Positions 46,904 through 56,866 of a stretch of 64,000 nucleotides of DNA are shown here, one piece after another. Positions within the stretch are counted from its first letter, which is position 1, and every line of letters begins with the position of its first letter. Made by a program: the position numbers and the translations under genes. The stretch comes from Acidobacteriota bacterium (GTDB lineage Bacteria > Acidobacteriota > Blastocatellia > RBC074). The stretch lies in contig JAFDVL010000005.1 of NCBI GenBank assembly GCA_018268995.1, positions 62,001 through 126,000 on the forward strand. The letters run 5' to 3'. The notes under the pieces were generated by a model, which saw nothing but the letters and a program-made list of their open reading frames with translations, made no database searches and had not been told where the DNA came from.

Positions 46904-48637
46904 TCACGAACAGCCGTAATCTAAAAATGTTGAGAAGCGGTCAGACCCGTGATCTATGGCCAGATCACGCCGCGTGTAATCCAAATGCAAGACAGACATC
47001 AGCAGTGTAGCCTGCTCATCCACCAGCCTCAAGCTAAGCGTTTCAGGTTTCAAATTGTCAGGGACAAATTCTGACAGCAAAAAATGCTGACAGGCAAAAG
47101 CTGGCACCGTGCCAAGTTTGATACGCATCACGACTCCTTGTGCATTGAATAACTCAAGTTCAGGACGGCCTTCAATCCCCTGATCGTCAATATTGATTAC
47201 GCCGATAATCTCATCAAATTTGCCACGCACGATGCGCGCCCCTGAAGCAATGTAATCTGTCACCAATCCACCCCGCTCTTTTGGCCTTTGATAGTTGCGC
47301 GCGGAGCGCAGGCCGGGGCGAAAATGGGTGAAGGCGTGTGCGTTCCATTCCGGCACCTGAACCTCTACTTTCATCAACGTGTGCGTCGTGTCAGGTGATA
47401 CCGCAACAGCCAGTCCACCGGAGAATCCAGTAGCCAATGACAACTTGGAAAAATCTATCGCGCAGCTTTGCCCAGCAGCCAAACGAATGATCTTGTGTTC
47501 ATATTGTGAGGCAGGCAGCAGCTTTGGTAACGCGGTATCTGTCATCGCTGACCAGGCAGCGTTTCCGTGTGCGTCCATCGCAAATGGATACAGCCAGAGC
47601 GATTCTTCCAAGGGTAGCCCGGTGCCCAGATAAAACCGCGATTCAAGCGTCACGCCGCCAATCTTTTTTGCGCGAAACAGCAGCGGCGAATACAACACGT
47701 TTTTGGCTTTGAACTGCGCTTTTTCGTCGAACGGCGGCGGCGCAGCTTTGGGTTTGAAAACACCTTGATGAATCGGATGCTCAACACTGAAACGCTTGCG
47801 CTCCGGTTTGCGGATCATCAAATACCCGAAGCTTTTTGCGGTGCCTTCATCATTCGTCACGGCTAACAGGCCATTGCCTTGTGGCTTTGCTGATTTGTTT
47901 GTTGTAGCCCAGGCATCGTTCACGAAAGCACCTGAATTCAAATGAAACAGCAATGAGCAATGCGGCTTCAGGTCGTAGCGTTGTGAATGCACCCGCTGAC
48001 CGAGTGCATTGCGAACAACGATTTCGCCTGCGCTCGACTGGTTATATGGATTGAAAAGGCTGAACAAACAATCGTATTCGGCAAGCGAGGGAAACGGCAT
48101 CGAGTAAAAAAAGCTGGTCGTGTTCTGCCATTCCAACGGGTCAGGATTTGCATGAACATTATCGAAAGATTCTGCCGTGTGCCAACGCACGAAAGCCGAA
48201 CTGAACAAATCGCTCGCATGCTTTACTGCCTGCTTGTCTGGACGCAGGCGTATTTTCATCCCCCCCAAAAAAGGTTTGTCATTGCCAAGCAAATCGCGCG
48301 CAGCTATCACGGTCGTTTGCATAGCCGGAACTGTCAGAGTACACGCGATGCCTTTATCGCCGATTGCACGCCCCGTTTGGTCGTACAAGTAGATATCATA
48401 TTCCGTCGCGCTGGTTTTCTCTTCGTGTCCACGCGCACCAGCAAACGTATCTGAAGTCAGAATGATCTCTGTGCTAACGCCTCGCGCACGGTCTTCGACA
48501 ATGAAAGGCGCTGTAACTTCTAACCAGCAGGAATGATTTGATGGAAGTGCAAACAACGGCTGTGGCGGCTGAGAAACAACAGATGCCGCAAGCGAGCAGG
48601 AAAGTGAAGCCAGAAACCTTCTCCGGTCATAAGTCAT
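46904..48637 (-). CDS. Tat-exported protein of unknown function
   Basis: About 577 residues from the ATG at 48637, with GGGGAGG upstream; a longer frame to 48703 lacks a site. The signal MTYDRRRFLASLSCSLAASVVS fits the Tat pathway (RRRFLAS). The body looks beta-rich, with repeated short strand patterns and no metal or catalytic motif I recognise (for example VTAPFIVEDRARGVSTEIILTSDTF, PFPSLAEYDCLFSLFNPYNQSSAGEIVVRNALG, and KFDEIIGVINIDDQGIEGRPELELFNAQG). The internal repetition suggests tandem immunoglobulin-like or beta-sandwich domains. It follows the TonB receptor after 88 bp on the same strand, suggesting a role in uptake or surface binding (inference). Confidence 0.68.
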   Translation of the reverse strand: MTYDRRRFLASLSCSLAASVVSQPPQPLFALPSNHSCWLEVTAPFIVEDRARGVSTEIILTSDTFAGARGHEEKTSATEYDIYLYDQTGRAIGDKGIACTLTVPAMQTTVIAARDLLGNDKPFLGGMKIRLRPDKQAVKHASDLFSSAFVRWHTAESFDNVHANPDPLEWQNTTSFFYSMPFPSLAEYDCLFSLFNPYNQSSAGEIVVRNALGQRVHSQRYDLKPHCSLLFHLNSGAFVNDAWATTNKSAKPQGNGLLAVTNDEGTAKSFGYLMIRKPERKRFSVEHPIHQGVFKPKAAPPPFDEKAQFKAKNVLYSPLLFRAKKIGGVTLESRFYLGTGLPLEESLWLYPFAMDAHGNAAWSAMTDTALPKLLPASQYEHKIIRLAAGQSCAIDFSKLSLATGFSGGLAVAVSPDTTHTLMKVEVQVPEWNAHAFTHFRPGLRSARNYQRPKERGGLVTDYIASGARIVRGKFDEIIGVINIDDQGIEGRPELELFNAQGVVMRIKLGTVPAFACQHFLLSEFVPDNLKPETLSLRLVDEQATLLMSVLHLDYTRRDLAIDHGSDRFSTFLDYGCS

Positions 48638-48725
48638 AACTGATGACCTCCCCTCTACCAAATAAGAAAGGGGAGAGAGGCAAATACAGCATCTCTCCCC
48701 CAACGGGTGAACCTATTGATTGTAA

Positions 48726-51700
48726 TTAGAAATTGAACCGAGCAACGATTTGAACCAAACGTCCGCCCGGATCATTCGTAGTGGACGTGTCACGATACGC
48801 TTGTGTAACTTGCCCGAAGGTCGCTGAACTGAAACCTCCAATGGTGTTAACGTCATTGTTGGGGCTGCCAACGATGAAGTTAATGTGATTGAAGGCATTC
48901 AGGAATTCAGCACGTAACTCGAAATTGGTGGTTTCAGTCATTCGGAACTTCTTGATCACGCTAAGATCATAGCGATCAAAACGAGGGCCGTTGAGCACCA
49001 GATTTGTAGTTCCGCATTGTCCTGTAAATGCTTCGATACAGCTACCGAAACTGGCTGGGGCAATATAGCGTCCTGTGGGGGCACCTGCTGTACCATAGCC
49101 GGTCGAACTGGTAGCGCTAACGTTATTCGCTTTGATGGTGTTATCAATAATGTCTTGCGGCAGGAAATACGCAATCCTGCCAGCATCATTGAATCGCATC
49201 TGCACGGCTTTTTGCAGATCATTGCGATTCATACCAACCAAACGAACATTGCCAAAATTGAAGGGCGTTCCGCTTTGCAGCCGCGCTGCACCGTGGAATT
49301 CCCAACCACCAATCGCCAAGTCTAAGGCGCGACCGGCATTGCCAGCTAACCACTTACCTTTGCCAAATGGCAATTCATAAATCCAGTTGACCTTGAAGGC
49401 GTGCGTGACATTGAACGGCGAAATCGTTTTGCTGAGCGCCATATTGCGCAACGTCGAAGGTTGTCCTGCGACAACAGAGCTACTGGCAAACGCGTTGGTG
49501 AAAGCTTTGGCAAAGGTGTAGTTTCCTTGTACCAGCAAGCCTTTCGAGAGACGCCGCCGCAATTCGACTTGTAACGAATCGTACCACGACCGACCATTGT
49601 TTTCGATAGACCAAGCACCGCCGAGTTTGCCGGGATTGACGAGGAAGAAGTTCGCGGGTAATCCAGCCGTCAACCCATTGTTGCGGAAGGTGGCACTACC
49701 AATAAATCCACTTGAGCCAGTGCTGGCAAAGGTGAATGGAGAAGGGCCGTTCGCTGCAAGTGCATTGACATACGTTGCATTGGCAAAATTTGAATTGCTG
49801 TAGTTTCCTGCGGTTCCTGCTGCGGAGGCGGCTTGTCCGGTAAAGAACGCCAGCATAATCGGCAGTGGATTGGTACCAGTGCCAGCGCCGTAATAACGGA
49901 AATTATTTCCGCGCCCGTTGGCGATGTTGGCTTGCAGGTTGGCTTGCGCCAGCTTGAATTCATTGAGGAAGCCATTCTCAATGATGTTGATTTCGTTGAG
50001 ATTGTATTGCTGCCACAGCTTGATGCCCCGATTGCCAACATAACGTGCTTCAATCACGGTATCACGGTTCAATTCGCGTTGAATACCAAATGTCCAAGAC
50101 TGGACATAGCCCAGTTGCAGATTGGGATTGAAGGCATTTGCTGAATTCGTAATTGCGCCTTGATTGGGATACACCGGATCGGTTGTGAACGAAGGCGCAC
50201 CGAGGCGGCTCTTATCTCGAAACAAAACGGGCAGCGTTCCGAGATTGCCCAAGGTAATGTTTCTCGAAGCAACAATCGAAAGACCGGGATTCGCGCCTAA
50301 AATGCTAGTGAAAACGTTCAGTCCTTCACGGTTGAAGGCGATAGAATATCCGCCGCGAATCACGGTTTGCCCGCCTTCGCCGAACGCTTTTTTCAGCAGA
50401 CTGTTTTGTGTATTAGGTGACCACGCGAAGCCGAAGCTGGGAGCGAAATTATTGTAATCGGTGTTGTAACCAACATCTCCCGCCTTGAATTGCGTATATT
50501 CTGTGACCTTGCCTGTTTGCGTTCCCGGTTTGAAGAGATTGCCGGGGCCAGAGATACCAAACAACTCATTGAAAGTCGTTTGCGAATATACATTCGTTTT
50601 CGCCTGGAAGGGCAATTGCACTTCCCAGCGCACGCCGTAGTTAAGAGTCAGGTTCGGGTTTACACGCCACGAATCCGAGGCAAAAATCCCGTACTCTTTT
50701 TGATTTCCACGTTGCACGTTTTCGCCCAGATAGGTGTATTTCAGCGTCTTTTCATTCAGGATCGCGTTCGCGTTAATAGCGGTGACACGGCCTGTCAACG
50801 TTGCATAAATATTACGTGCGTTCGCTAAATCGGTATTGGATGCGCCGGGGAAATTCGTTGTATTGAACATCGCATTGGCGGGGTCGCTGGCATCCAGACC
50901 CAGCGTAATGGTCGGAACCTGCGCTTGCGACCAACTCCAAAAATCAATGTTGGAGAAGCTGCCGCCGAAGCTCATCGAATGTGACCCTTTCGTCCAGGTC
51001 AAAGTGTCGAGGAACTGCTTAACTGGCGCGTTGCGACGGCTTGGGCTGGTTGAGACGGTTGCACCCGTGATCCCTGCCGTACCAATACCAATGCTGAACC
51101 CATCCTGATTGGCTAACGAACCTGTGAACTGACCTTTGTTCACGTTCGGGAAGAACAAGACCGTGCCGCCAGTGATCCCAAAACGTGCTTCGTTCACGAT
51201 GGCGGGCGTTATGGTTGAGCGCAGCGCTGTCGTGTTCGAGAAACGATTCGAACCCTGAAATCCCTGATTCGGGAAGTTCGGAAAGGCCGGGTCTGTGCCA
51301 TTCAGGAAATCCACCGTGCCAGTGAATTTTTGGTAATTCCAAACGTTTTCAATTTTGTGTTTTTCGTTGAGATTAAAATCCAAGCGCACGGTTGGAAAGA
51401 AACGGGCCTGGTTGCCTGCGTTCGTAAAAGTGAAGCGTTCCAAATTTGGATCCGTCAGGAGTAGCGTTGCTCCTGTTGTTTTCGTGGAATCCTCAATATC
51501 TTGCAGCAGCTTGGCAATTGTTGGATCAGGTGTATTCGTACAAGCCGTGCAGCCACCAGTCGTCGCCTGTGTTGCCAGCGTATACAAATTCACACTGCCA
51601 CTTGTTCCATAGCGGAAAATCCCCGTGCGTGCGGCATCGCTTAGAATCGTGCGTTGGCGTGTAGCTTGTTCGGGAATGCGGAATTCCTCGTAGTTGACAA

Positions 51701-52649
51701 AGAAAAATGCGCGGTCGCGAAAGACGCGAAGCGGAGAACCGCCCGTACCAAATCCGGGAAGCGCAATTGGACCACCAATGCGACCACCGAATTGATTGAG
51801 CAACACAAAATCGCGCGGTGCCGTCGTAAATCCGGGCTTAGGAGCCGAGTCCCGATTATTGAACCAATAGTTGGCGTTCAGCGCTGGGTTGCGATGATAT
51901 TCGTACAAGCTGCCGTGATATTCATTTGAACCAGAGCGTGTTACGAATTTGATTTGAACTGCACCTTCGCCCGCGCTCTCTGCGCCCGGCGTTGCTGTCG
52001 AAACCGTTACTTCGTCTACAGCATCAATACGCGGTCGAACATAGGTGAAGAACCCGTCCGAGGATTTCAAAATATTGTCCTGCACGTTCACGCCGTCCAT
52101 CGTAATATTCAGCGCACCTTTTGGCAGACCATTAATGGTCGAAGTACGCGGACGCCCGGGAGTATTTGTTCCCGGCAACAGGAGCACCAAATCCAGCGCA
52201 TCACGTGAGGTGAAGGGCAATTCGGTGATTTGACGTCCCTGGATCGTCGTTGCAACGTTGGCCGATTGCGTCTGCAACACTTCTCCACCGCCCTGCACGG
52301 TCACAGTTTCGCTTTGTGCGCCCACCTCCAAAGTTGCATTCACTGTCGCGGGCGTAGCGGCATTAATTTTGACATCACTGATCGCCACAGTTTTGAAACC
52401 TCTGGCTTCAATTGTCACGGTATAAACGCCCGCGCCAAGAGCCGGGATCGTGTAAGCACCACTGCTGGAAGTTGAGGTTTCGGAACCAGCACCCGTAGCA
52501 GCGTTTTTGACTTTGACGGAAGCGCCTGCAACAACTGCTCCCGAAGGATCAGTTACAGTGCCAGAAAGGGAAGAGGTTTGTCCCAAAGCCAGTACGCTAC
52601 TGGTTAGGACAAGAAATAGAAAAACTACTAACCTAGTAAATGATCTCAT
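48726..52649 (-). CDS. TonB-dependent receptor (Oar-like) with carboxypeptidase-like domain
   Basis: 1307 residues. Signal peptide (MRSFTRLVVFLFLVLTSSVLALGQ), then a CarboxypepD_reg-like domain (about 28-115: LSGTVTDPSGAVVAGASVKVKNAATGAG), then a plug domain (about 120-230, e.g. ITELPFTSRDALDLVLLLPG and VTVSTATPGAESAGEGAVQIKFVTRSG) and a large barrel with many aromatic strands, ending RLVQIVARFNF with a terminal Phe. This is the Oar-type TonB receptor expanded in acidobacteria, thought to import oligosaccharides, peptides or large substrates. No TonB-ExbBD genes are nearby. A 17-bp dyad lies 177 bp upstream of the start. Confidence 0.95.
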   Translation of the reverse strand: MRSFTRLVVFLFLVLTSSVLALGQTSSLSGTVTDPSGAVVAGASVKVKNAATGAGSETSTSSSGAYTIPALGAGVYTVTIEARGFKTVAISDVKINAATPATVNATLEVGAQSETVTVQGGGEVLQTQSANVATTIQGRQITELPFTSRDALDLVLLLPGTNTPGRPRTSTINGLPKGALNITMDGVNVQDNILKSSDGFFTYVRPRIDAVDEVTVSTATPGAESAGEGAVQIKFVTRSGSNEYHGSLYEYHRNPALNANYWFNNRDSAPKPGFTTAPRDFVLLNQFGGRIGGPIALPGFGTGGSPLRVFRDRAFFFVNYEEFRIPEQATRQRTILSDAARTGIFRYGTSGSVNLYTLATQATTGGCTACTNTPDPTIAKLLQDIEDSTKTTGATLLLTDPNLERFTFTNAGNQARFFPTVRLDFNLNEKHKIENVWNYQKFTGTVDFLNGTDPAFPNFPNQGFQGSNRFSNTTALRSTITPAIVNEARFGITGGTVLFFPNVNKGQFTGSLANQDGFSIGIGTAGITGATVSTSPSRRNAPVKQFLDTLTWTKGSHSMSFGGSFSNIDFWSWSQAQVPTITLGLDASDPANAMFNTTNFPGASNTDLANARNIYATLTGRVTAINANAILNEKTLKYTYLGENVQRGNQKEYGIFASDSWRVNPNLTLNYGVRWEVQLPFQAKTNVYSQTTFNELFGISGPGNLFKPGTQTGKVTEYTQFKAGDVGYNTDYNNFAPSFGFAWSPNTQNSLLKKAFGEGGQTVIRGGYSIAFNREGLNVFTSILGANPGLSIVASRNITLGNLGTLPVLFRDKSRLGAPSFTTDPVYPNQGAITNSANAFNPNLQLGYVQSWTFGIQRELNRDTVIEARYVGNRGIKLWQQYNLNEINIIENGFLNEFKLAQANLQANIANGRGNNFRYYGAGTGTNPLPIMLAFFTGQAASAAGTAGNYSNSNFANATYVNALAANGPSPFTFASTGSSGFIGSATFRNNGLTAGLPANFFLVNPGKLGGAWSIENNGRSWYDSLQVELRRRLSKGLLVQGNYTFAKAFTNAFASSSVVAGQPSTLRNMALSKTISPFNVTHAFKVNWIYELPFGKGKWLAGNAGRALDLAIGGWEFHGAARLQSGTPFNFGNVRLVGMNRNDLQKAVQMRFNDAGRIAYFLPQDIIDNTIKANNVSATSSTGYGTAGAPTGRYIAPASFGSCIEAFTGQCGTTNLVLNGPRFDRYDLSVIKKFRMTETTNFELRAEFLNAFNHINFIVGSPNNDVNTIGGFSSATFGQVTQAYRDTSTTNDPGGRLVQIVARFNF

Positions 52650-53400
52650 GTTGGGTCCTCCTGATAGTTTGGATCATTAATCGCCGAATCGTCAGTAAGC
52701 GGCATTATGCGAGTTTCTTAAGAAATTCTTTGGTGCGAGGAACGCAATCCTGTTTCTGAATTTGCCTGTGTCGTAAATTACGGGTGCTTATAAATCGGTA
52801 CTGCTTTTTGATAAATCTAAAGATGACAAACTGTAAGTTTGTTAAGCATTGCGCTTTTTATTATCGAAACTCGGTACAGCGATGGATGCATGTCATCTAG
52901 GCAAGCATTATGCCAGCCCGTTTAGCTAATTATTTCACTGATAGATAACTACTTAGAGGCTTTTCTCCAGGGATAGATTTTAAACATTATCCAATATTCT
53001 GAATCTGATTCATTTTTTCGTATGTCCATTTATCATCGAACGACAACTAGATGAGTAAAAATTCTGTCTTGTGCGCCGTAACACCACTCCATTTTTCATC
53101 AACAGAAATGACTGGCTGTTCCAAAGACAGCAAGGATTGCCTCGCTAAGTATTGGCATTTAGTTTGCCTTTACGTTATGGAAAGGCGGAAAAGGCGGAAA
53201 CGGGCGTTGACGCCACCTGTCTTGCTCGCGTAGAATTTGCTGTATTTATTTCCTACCAACTCGGTAAGCCCTGGGAAAGGCGAGTGCCTGTTGAGGCATG
53301 AAAAGCCGAGGCTGACAAGAAGCTGATGCGGTTTGAGAAGCTGATGTGAGCTAATGATCTGGGCCAAGAGGTGCCCTGTGAAATACCGAGGAGATTTCCT
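52650..53400. other. 751-bp divergent intergenic region
   Basis: This separates the TonB receptor (minus) from the GWxTD gene (plus). It contains a 17-bp palindrome at 52826-52842, the GAGGAG ribosome site of the plus gene just before 53401, and two direct copies of GAGAAGCTGATG-like sequence at about 53318-53347. Short frames inside it (for example 53051-53233) have no family resemblance and I consider them non-coding. Confidence 0.4.
52826..52842 (-). promoter_or_regulatory. Palindromic operator candidate upstream of the TonB receptor
   Basis: ACAAACT, a 3-base centre GTA, then AGTTTGT form a perfect 7-bp dyad. It lies 177 bp upstream of the receptor start. The size and symmetry fit a repressor dimer site; nothing identifies the regulator. 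Confidence 0.4.
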
Positions 53401-55083
53401 ATGTCATTTGATTTCAACCGTTCCAATTTGCGCCGAATCGCGCAGGTCTTGATGTTTGCTTTGATCTCTTCGTCATTTACTGGCTATGCCCAGGATGACA
53501 AGAAAGACAAAGAAAAGCGACGAAAAGAACAACAGCGTGCGGCTGACCGCGAAAAGATGGGCAGCGTGTACAAAAAATGGATGGATGAGGACGTCGCATA
53601 CATCATCACAGATGAAGAAAAGAAGATTTTCAAATCTCTGAAAACGGATGATGAACGTGAGCAATTCATCGAACAGTTCTGGTTGCGTCGCGATCCTGAT
53701 CCTGACACGGATGTTAACGAGTACCGCGAGGAGTATTATCAGCGCATCGCGTACGCCAATGAAAATTTCGCCAGCGGTATTCCCGGTTGGAAAACAGATC
53801 GCGGGCGCATTTACATCATGTTCGGCAAGCCTGACGAAAAAGAATCTCATCCTTCTGGCGGTTCCTATAATCGCCCGGTTTGGGAAGGTGGCGGAACTAC
53901 ATCCACTTACCCTTTTGAAACCTGGTGGTATCGTTACATTGAAGGCGTTGGCTCTGACATTGAAATCGAATTCGTAGACCCGACCGGTTCCGGCGAATAT
54001 CGCATCGCGCGCAATGCAAATGAAAAAGACGCGTTGCTGTATGTTCCGAACGCGGGACTGACGCTGTCGGAAGAACTCGGCCTCACCAGCAAAGCAGATC
54101 GTATTGCGGGTTACAGTGCCAACAACACCAACGGCAATCAGCTCTTCGGTACACGTGCTAAAGATCAGCCGTTTGAAAGATTGGCGACCTTAGTTGCCTT
54201 ACAGCGAGCGCCCAAGGTCAAGTTCAAAGACCTCGAAGCAACCCTTGGATTCTCAGAAGACCCGAAAGTCAATGTGGACGTGCTTTCCACCGGATTGGCA
54301 ATCAATTTTGCTCGCGTGACGGATTCAGCAGTGCTGACTTCGTTTACGCTGCAACTAGACAATTCTGATTTGGTATACAAGTCGAAAGGGCCGATTCAGG
54401 AAGCAGCGGCAAACATTCACGCCCGCATCACCAATGTATCGGGACGTCGCGCCGGATTGTTTGAAGATGTGGTGACATCGAACTACTTGCCGGAGCAGTT
54501 GGAAGCGGGACAAAAATCAAGATCGGTTTATCAGAAAGATCTGATTTTACCGCCCGGCACATATAAGGTTGATTTGGTCATTCGCGACGTGAACAGCGGG
54601 CGCACCGACATCAAGCATCAAGGCTTTGTGGTGCCGCGTTACAGCGAAAGCGAATTGTCTTCCTCAACGCTGGTGCTGGCTTCGCGCATTGAGCCATTGA
54701 ATGGTCGTCTGGCCACCGGGCAATTCATCCGGGGTCAAATGAAAGTGATTCCGAATGCCACAGCGGAATACAAGGCAGATCAGGCGCTGGGGCTTTACAT
54801 GCAGGTGTACAACGTGGCGATTGATCAGGCGACGTTGCGACCGAGCGTGGACATTGAATATGTGATTACGCATTCAGGCAAGGACAAGGAAGTCATCAAA
54901 TTCAAAGAAGATGGCAAATCAGGCATGAGCGTACTCAATGGCCAGCAAATCACTTTGGCGCGATTGATTCCGCTTAAGCAGTTGCAGCCCGGTTCGTATG
55001 ATGTTGCGGTAAAAGTGACTGACAACGTGGCTGGTAAGTCCTTCACCCGTAAAGAAGTCTTTACGGTTGTCAAAAGCAGTTAG
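53401..55083 (+). CDS. GWxTD domain-containing secreted protein
   Basis: 560 residues from the ATG at 53401 (GAGGAG upstream). A signal peptide (ending SSSFTGYAQ) and a highly charged stretch ([21 protein letters not shown]) are followed by the GWxTD domain (about 60-250), with the motif [18 protein letters not shown]. The C-terminal 300 residues are beta-rich, with patterns such as [30 protein letters not shown] and [25 protein letters not shown] that look like immunoglobulin-like domains. The family is widespread in acidobacteria; its function is unknown, possibly in envelope structure. Confidence 0.9.
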   Translation: MSFDFNRSNLRRIAQVLMFALISSSFTGYAQDDKKDKEKRRKEQQRAADREKMGSVYKKWMDEDVAYIITDEEKKIFKSLKTDDEREQFIEQFWLRRDPDPDTDVNEYREEYYQRIAYANENFASGIPGWKTDRGRIYIMFGKPDEKESHPSGGSYNRPVWEGGGTTSTYPFETWWYRYIEGVGSDIEIEFVDPTGSGEYRIARNANEKDALLYVPNAGLTLSEELGLTSKADRIAGYSANNTNGNQLFGTRAKDQPFERLATLVALQRAPKVKFKDLEATLGFSEDPKVNVDVLSTGLAINFARVTDSAVLTSFTLQLDNSDLVYKSKGPIQEAAANIHARITNVSGRRAGLFEDVVTSNYLPEQLEAGQKSRSVYQKDLILPPGTYKVDLVIRDVNSGRTDIKHQGFVVPRYSESELSSSTLVLASRIEPLNGRLATGQFIRGQMKVIPNATAEYKADQALGLYMQVYNVAIDQATLRPSVDIEYVITHSGKDKEVIKFKEDGKSGMSVLNGQQITLARLIPLKQLQPGSYDVAVKVTDNVAGKSFTRKEVFTVVKSS

Positions 55084-55096
55084 TTATTGCAGAATG

Positions 55097-55133
55097 CGGC
55101 AGGCAAAAGGTAACCGTTATTTTTTGCCTGCCG
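55097..55133. repeat. Stem-loop element after the GWxTD gene
   Basis: CGGCAGGCAAAA (55097-55108) and TTTTGCCTGCCG (55122-55133) form a perfect 12-bp stem with a 13-base loop 14 bp after the GWxTD stop. TTTTTGCCTGCCG recurs at 56834-56846 as part of another hairpin. It may act as a terminator, though no clear T-run follows. Confidence 0.6.
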
Positions 55134-55206
55134 TTAAATCGCATCCCGCTCTCGCATTCCGCCCCGCCTGAAATCGTACTCAGGAATATCCTTTGAGATC
55201 TCTGTT

Positions 55207-56187
55207 ATGTCTCACGCCCATTCGTCCTTCGCTGGATGCGCAACCCAATCCGTCCTGAAATACTTCCTGTTAATAAGTATTTGTCTCGGTCTCCTAAGCG
55301 CAGCCGTGGGCCAAACAGAGGTTGATCAATCTGACAAAAAGCGGGCGACAGCTTCAGAAAAGCAGATCAATTCTGATCTGAAACTGCTGCTTAACGATTA
55401 CTACGCGGGCAAACCCGTCCGCGCCAAAATCGTCATCCCGGCAAATGAACGCGGGGTCGAAGTGCTGGATGGACAGCTCAAAATTTACCCGCTGCCTGAA
55501 TTAACTACTGCGGTACAGCCGGGTGAAATGATCCTTATTAAAGAGCTACGTTTCAAAAACAAAGAGATTGAAGTTCGTTTTGACGGAGAGCAGCTGAAAG
55601 AAGCAGTAACCACTTCCTCTCCAACAAGCATTCCAGGACTGACACCTGTTGGCCCGCATGGTTCTGATGCCACTACCGGCCCGCCGCCCGCCGCACTGGT
55701 CGCTAAAACGCCAAAGACCATTAAATCATTGCCTGATCCACGCGTTGTGTTGCGCTTTTCTCGTGACATCGAAACGCGTGACCTCAATCTGCAAAGTATC
55801 AATCGCCTGCTTTCACCAGCGGTAGATGTGACGGCGCTCACGCCTACCACCTCACTTGAACCGCAAACGACGGTTCCCCCACGCCCTACGGCGAATGAGG
55901 CTGCCCAACAATCTGCCGTCGGTCAGGGCATTCCGATTGCCCCTGTAACGGGGGAATTGATTGGCGCATCAACGAGTATTGGTGAATTGGTAATTCAATG
56001 CTCCACACCCGGCGCACGATTGTATATTGATGGCACCTACAGCGGGACAGTTCCGCGCACCGTCCAATTGCTGATGGGTGTGCATACAATCCTGATTGTG
56101 GCTCCTGGCCAGAATCAATTTGAGCAGAAGTTTTTCTTGCCCGCAGGCAAAATTGCAACGATCAAAGCAGACCTCTCCAGCCGATAA
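55207..56187 (+). CDS. PEGA-domain secreted protein
   Basis: 326 residues with a signal peptide (hydrophobic stretch YFLLISICLGLLSAAVG). The middle is low-complexity Pro/Thr/Gln. A region with an unknown fold (about 40-130: LKLLLNDYYAGKPVRAKIVIPANERGVEVLDGQLKIYPLPE) precedes a C-terminal PEGA domain (ELVIQCSTPGARLYIDGTYSGTVPRTVQLLMGVHTILIVAPGQNQFEQKFFLPAG). PEGA domains are common in surface and lipoproteins and are probably structural. It follows the GWxTD gene (124 bp) and may be expressed with it. Confidence 0.82.
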   Translation: MSHAHSSFAGCATQSVLKYFLLISICLGLLSAAVGQTEVDQSDKKRATASEKQINSDLKLLLNDYYAGKPVRAKIVIPANERGVEVLDGQLKIYPLPELTTAVQPGEMILIKELRFKNKEIEVRFDGEQLKEAVTTSSPTSIPGLTPVGPHGSDATTGPPPAALVAKTPKTIKSLPDPRVVLRFSRDIETRDLNLQSINRLLSPAVDVTALTPTTSLEPQTTVPPRPTANEAAQQSAVGQGIPIAPVTGELIGASTSIGELVIQCSTPGARLYIDGTYSGTVPRTVQLLMGVHTILIVAPGQNQFEQKFFLPAGKIATIKADLSSR

Positions 56188-56370
56188 TCGAACCTAAACA
56201 AATGCGGAAAACCTGAAAAAAGCCGATTTCAATTTGCATATTTTCCGCCCGCCCTTTATTTCTTTTCCGTACTTTCCGTTTACCCCGTATAACTCATATT
56301 TGACCGACGCTCGCCAGTCGGTCGTAGCGGCTGAACTGGTCAATTAGGCGTCTAAAAGAAGGAGAGAGTC

Positions 56371-56787
56371 TTGATTGAAGCCCTTATTGGTGTCGCAGTA
56401 GGTGTTCTCACGATAGTCTTGGCACGGATCATTCGTGGGCAACATTGGTTGTATTCAATAGGTCTGCTCACGCTGCCTAGCTTGTACGCATCCTTTGCGC
56501 TACGAGCCGGTGAGCAGGCGGTGAGCGTCAAAGAAATAATCTATGGTGTTCCGTTTATCGTAGTTGGGCTGGTCTTCGCATTTGTGAGCGTCCGTCAGTC
56601 AGCGGTAGTGGTCGGTGCATTCTGGACACTTCACGGGCTGTACGACTTAACGCATGATCAGTTCATCACAAACGCTGGTGTTCCTGGCTGGTATCCCGTT
56701 TTCTGTTTCTCGGTTGATGTTGTTGTCGGTGCCTATCTTCTATGGCTGTCGCGTCGTATCTCCAATGCAAATCTTCGCCAGGCGTAA
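56371..56787 (+). CDS. Four-helix membrane protein of unknown function
   Basis: 138 residues, nearly all membrane helices: about 2-20 (IEALIGVAVGVLTIVLARI), 29-47, 60-77 (VPFIVVGLVFAFVSVRQ) and 113-130 (VFCFSVDVVVGAYLLWLS). The start is a TTG with GGAGAGA just upstream. No substrate or motif is recognised. A strong hairpin lies after its stop. Confidence 0.65.
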   Translation: MIEALIGVAVGVLTIVLARIIRGQHWLYSIGLLTLPSLYASFALRAGEQAVSVKEIIYGVPFIVVGLVFAFVSVRQSAVVVGAFWTLHGLYDLTHDQFITNAGVPGWYPVFCFSVDVVVGAYLLWLSRRISNANLRQA

Positions 56788-56809
56788 GTCGTGGCTTTGC
56801 CATTCTCGG

Positions 56810-56849
56810 AATCGGATAGGCAAAAAGCCGCGCTTTTTGCCTGCCGATT
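56810..56849 (+). terminator. Strong stem-loop, probable terminator
   Basis: The arms 56810-56828 and 56832-56849 pair over about 18 bp with a single bulge around a 3-base loop. It follows the membrane protein gene and precedes the MFS gene. The T-run is inside the stem (CTTTTTG). The motif TTTTTGCCTGCCG is shared with the element at 55121-55133. Confidence 0.6.
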
Positions 56850-56866
56850 ATGTCTAAAGTTCTGTT

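Noticed and set aside
53051..53233. 60-residue frame upstream of the GWxTD gene
   Set aside because: Low complexity, no ribosome site, no domain.
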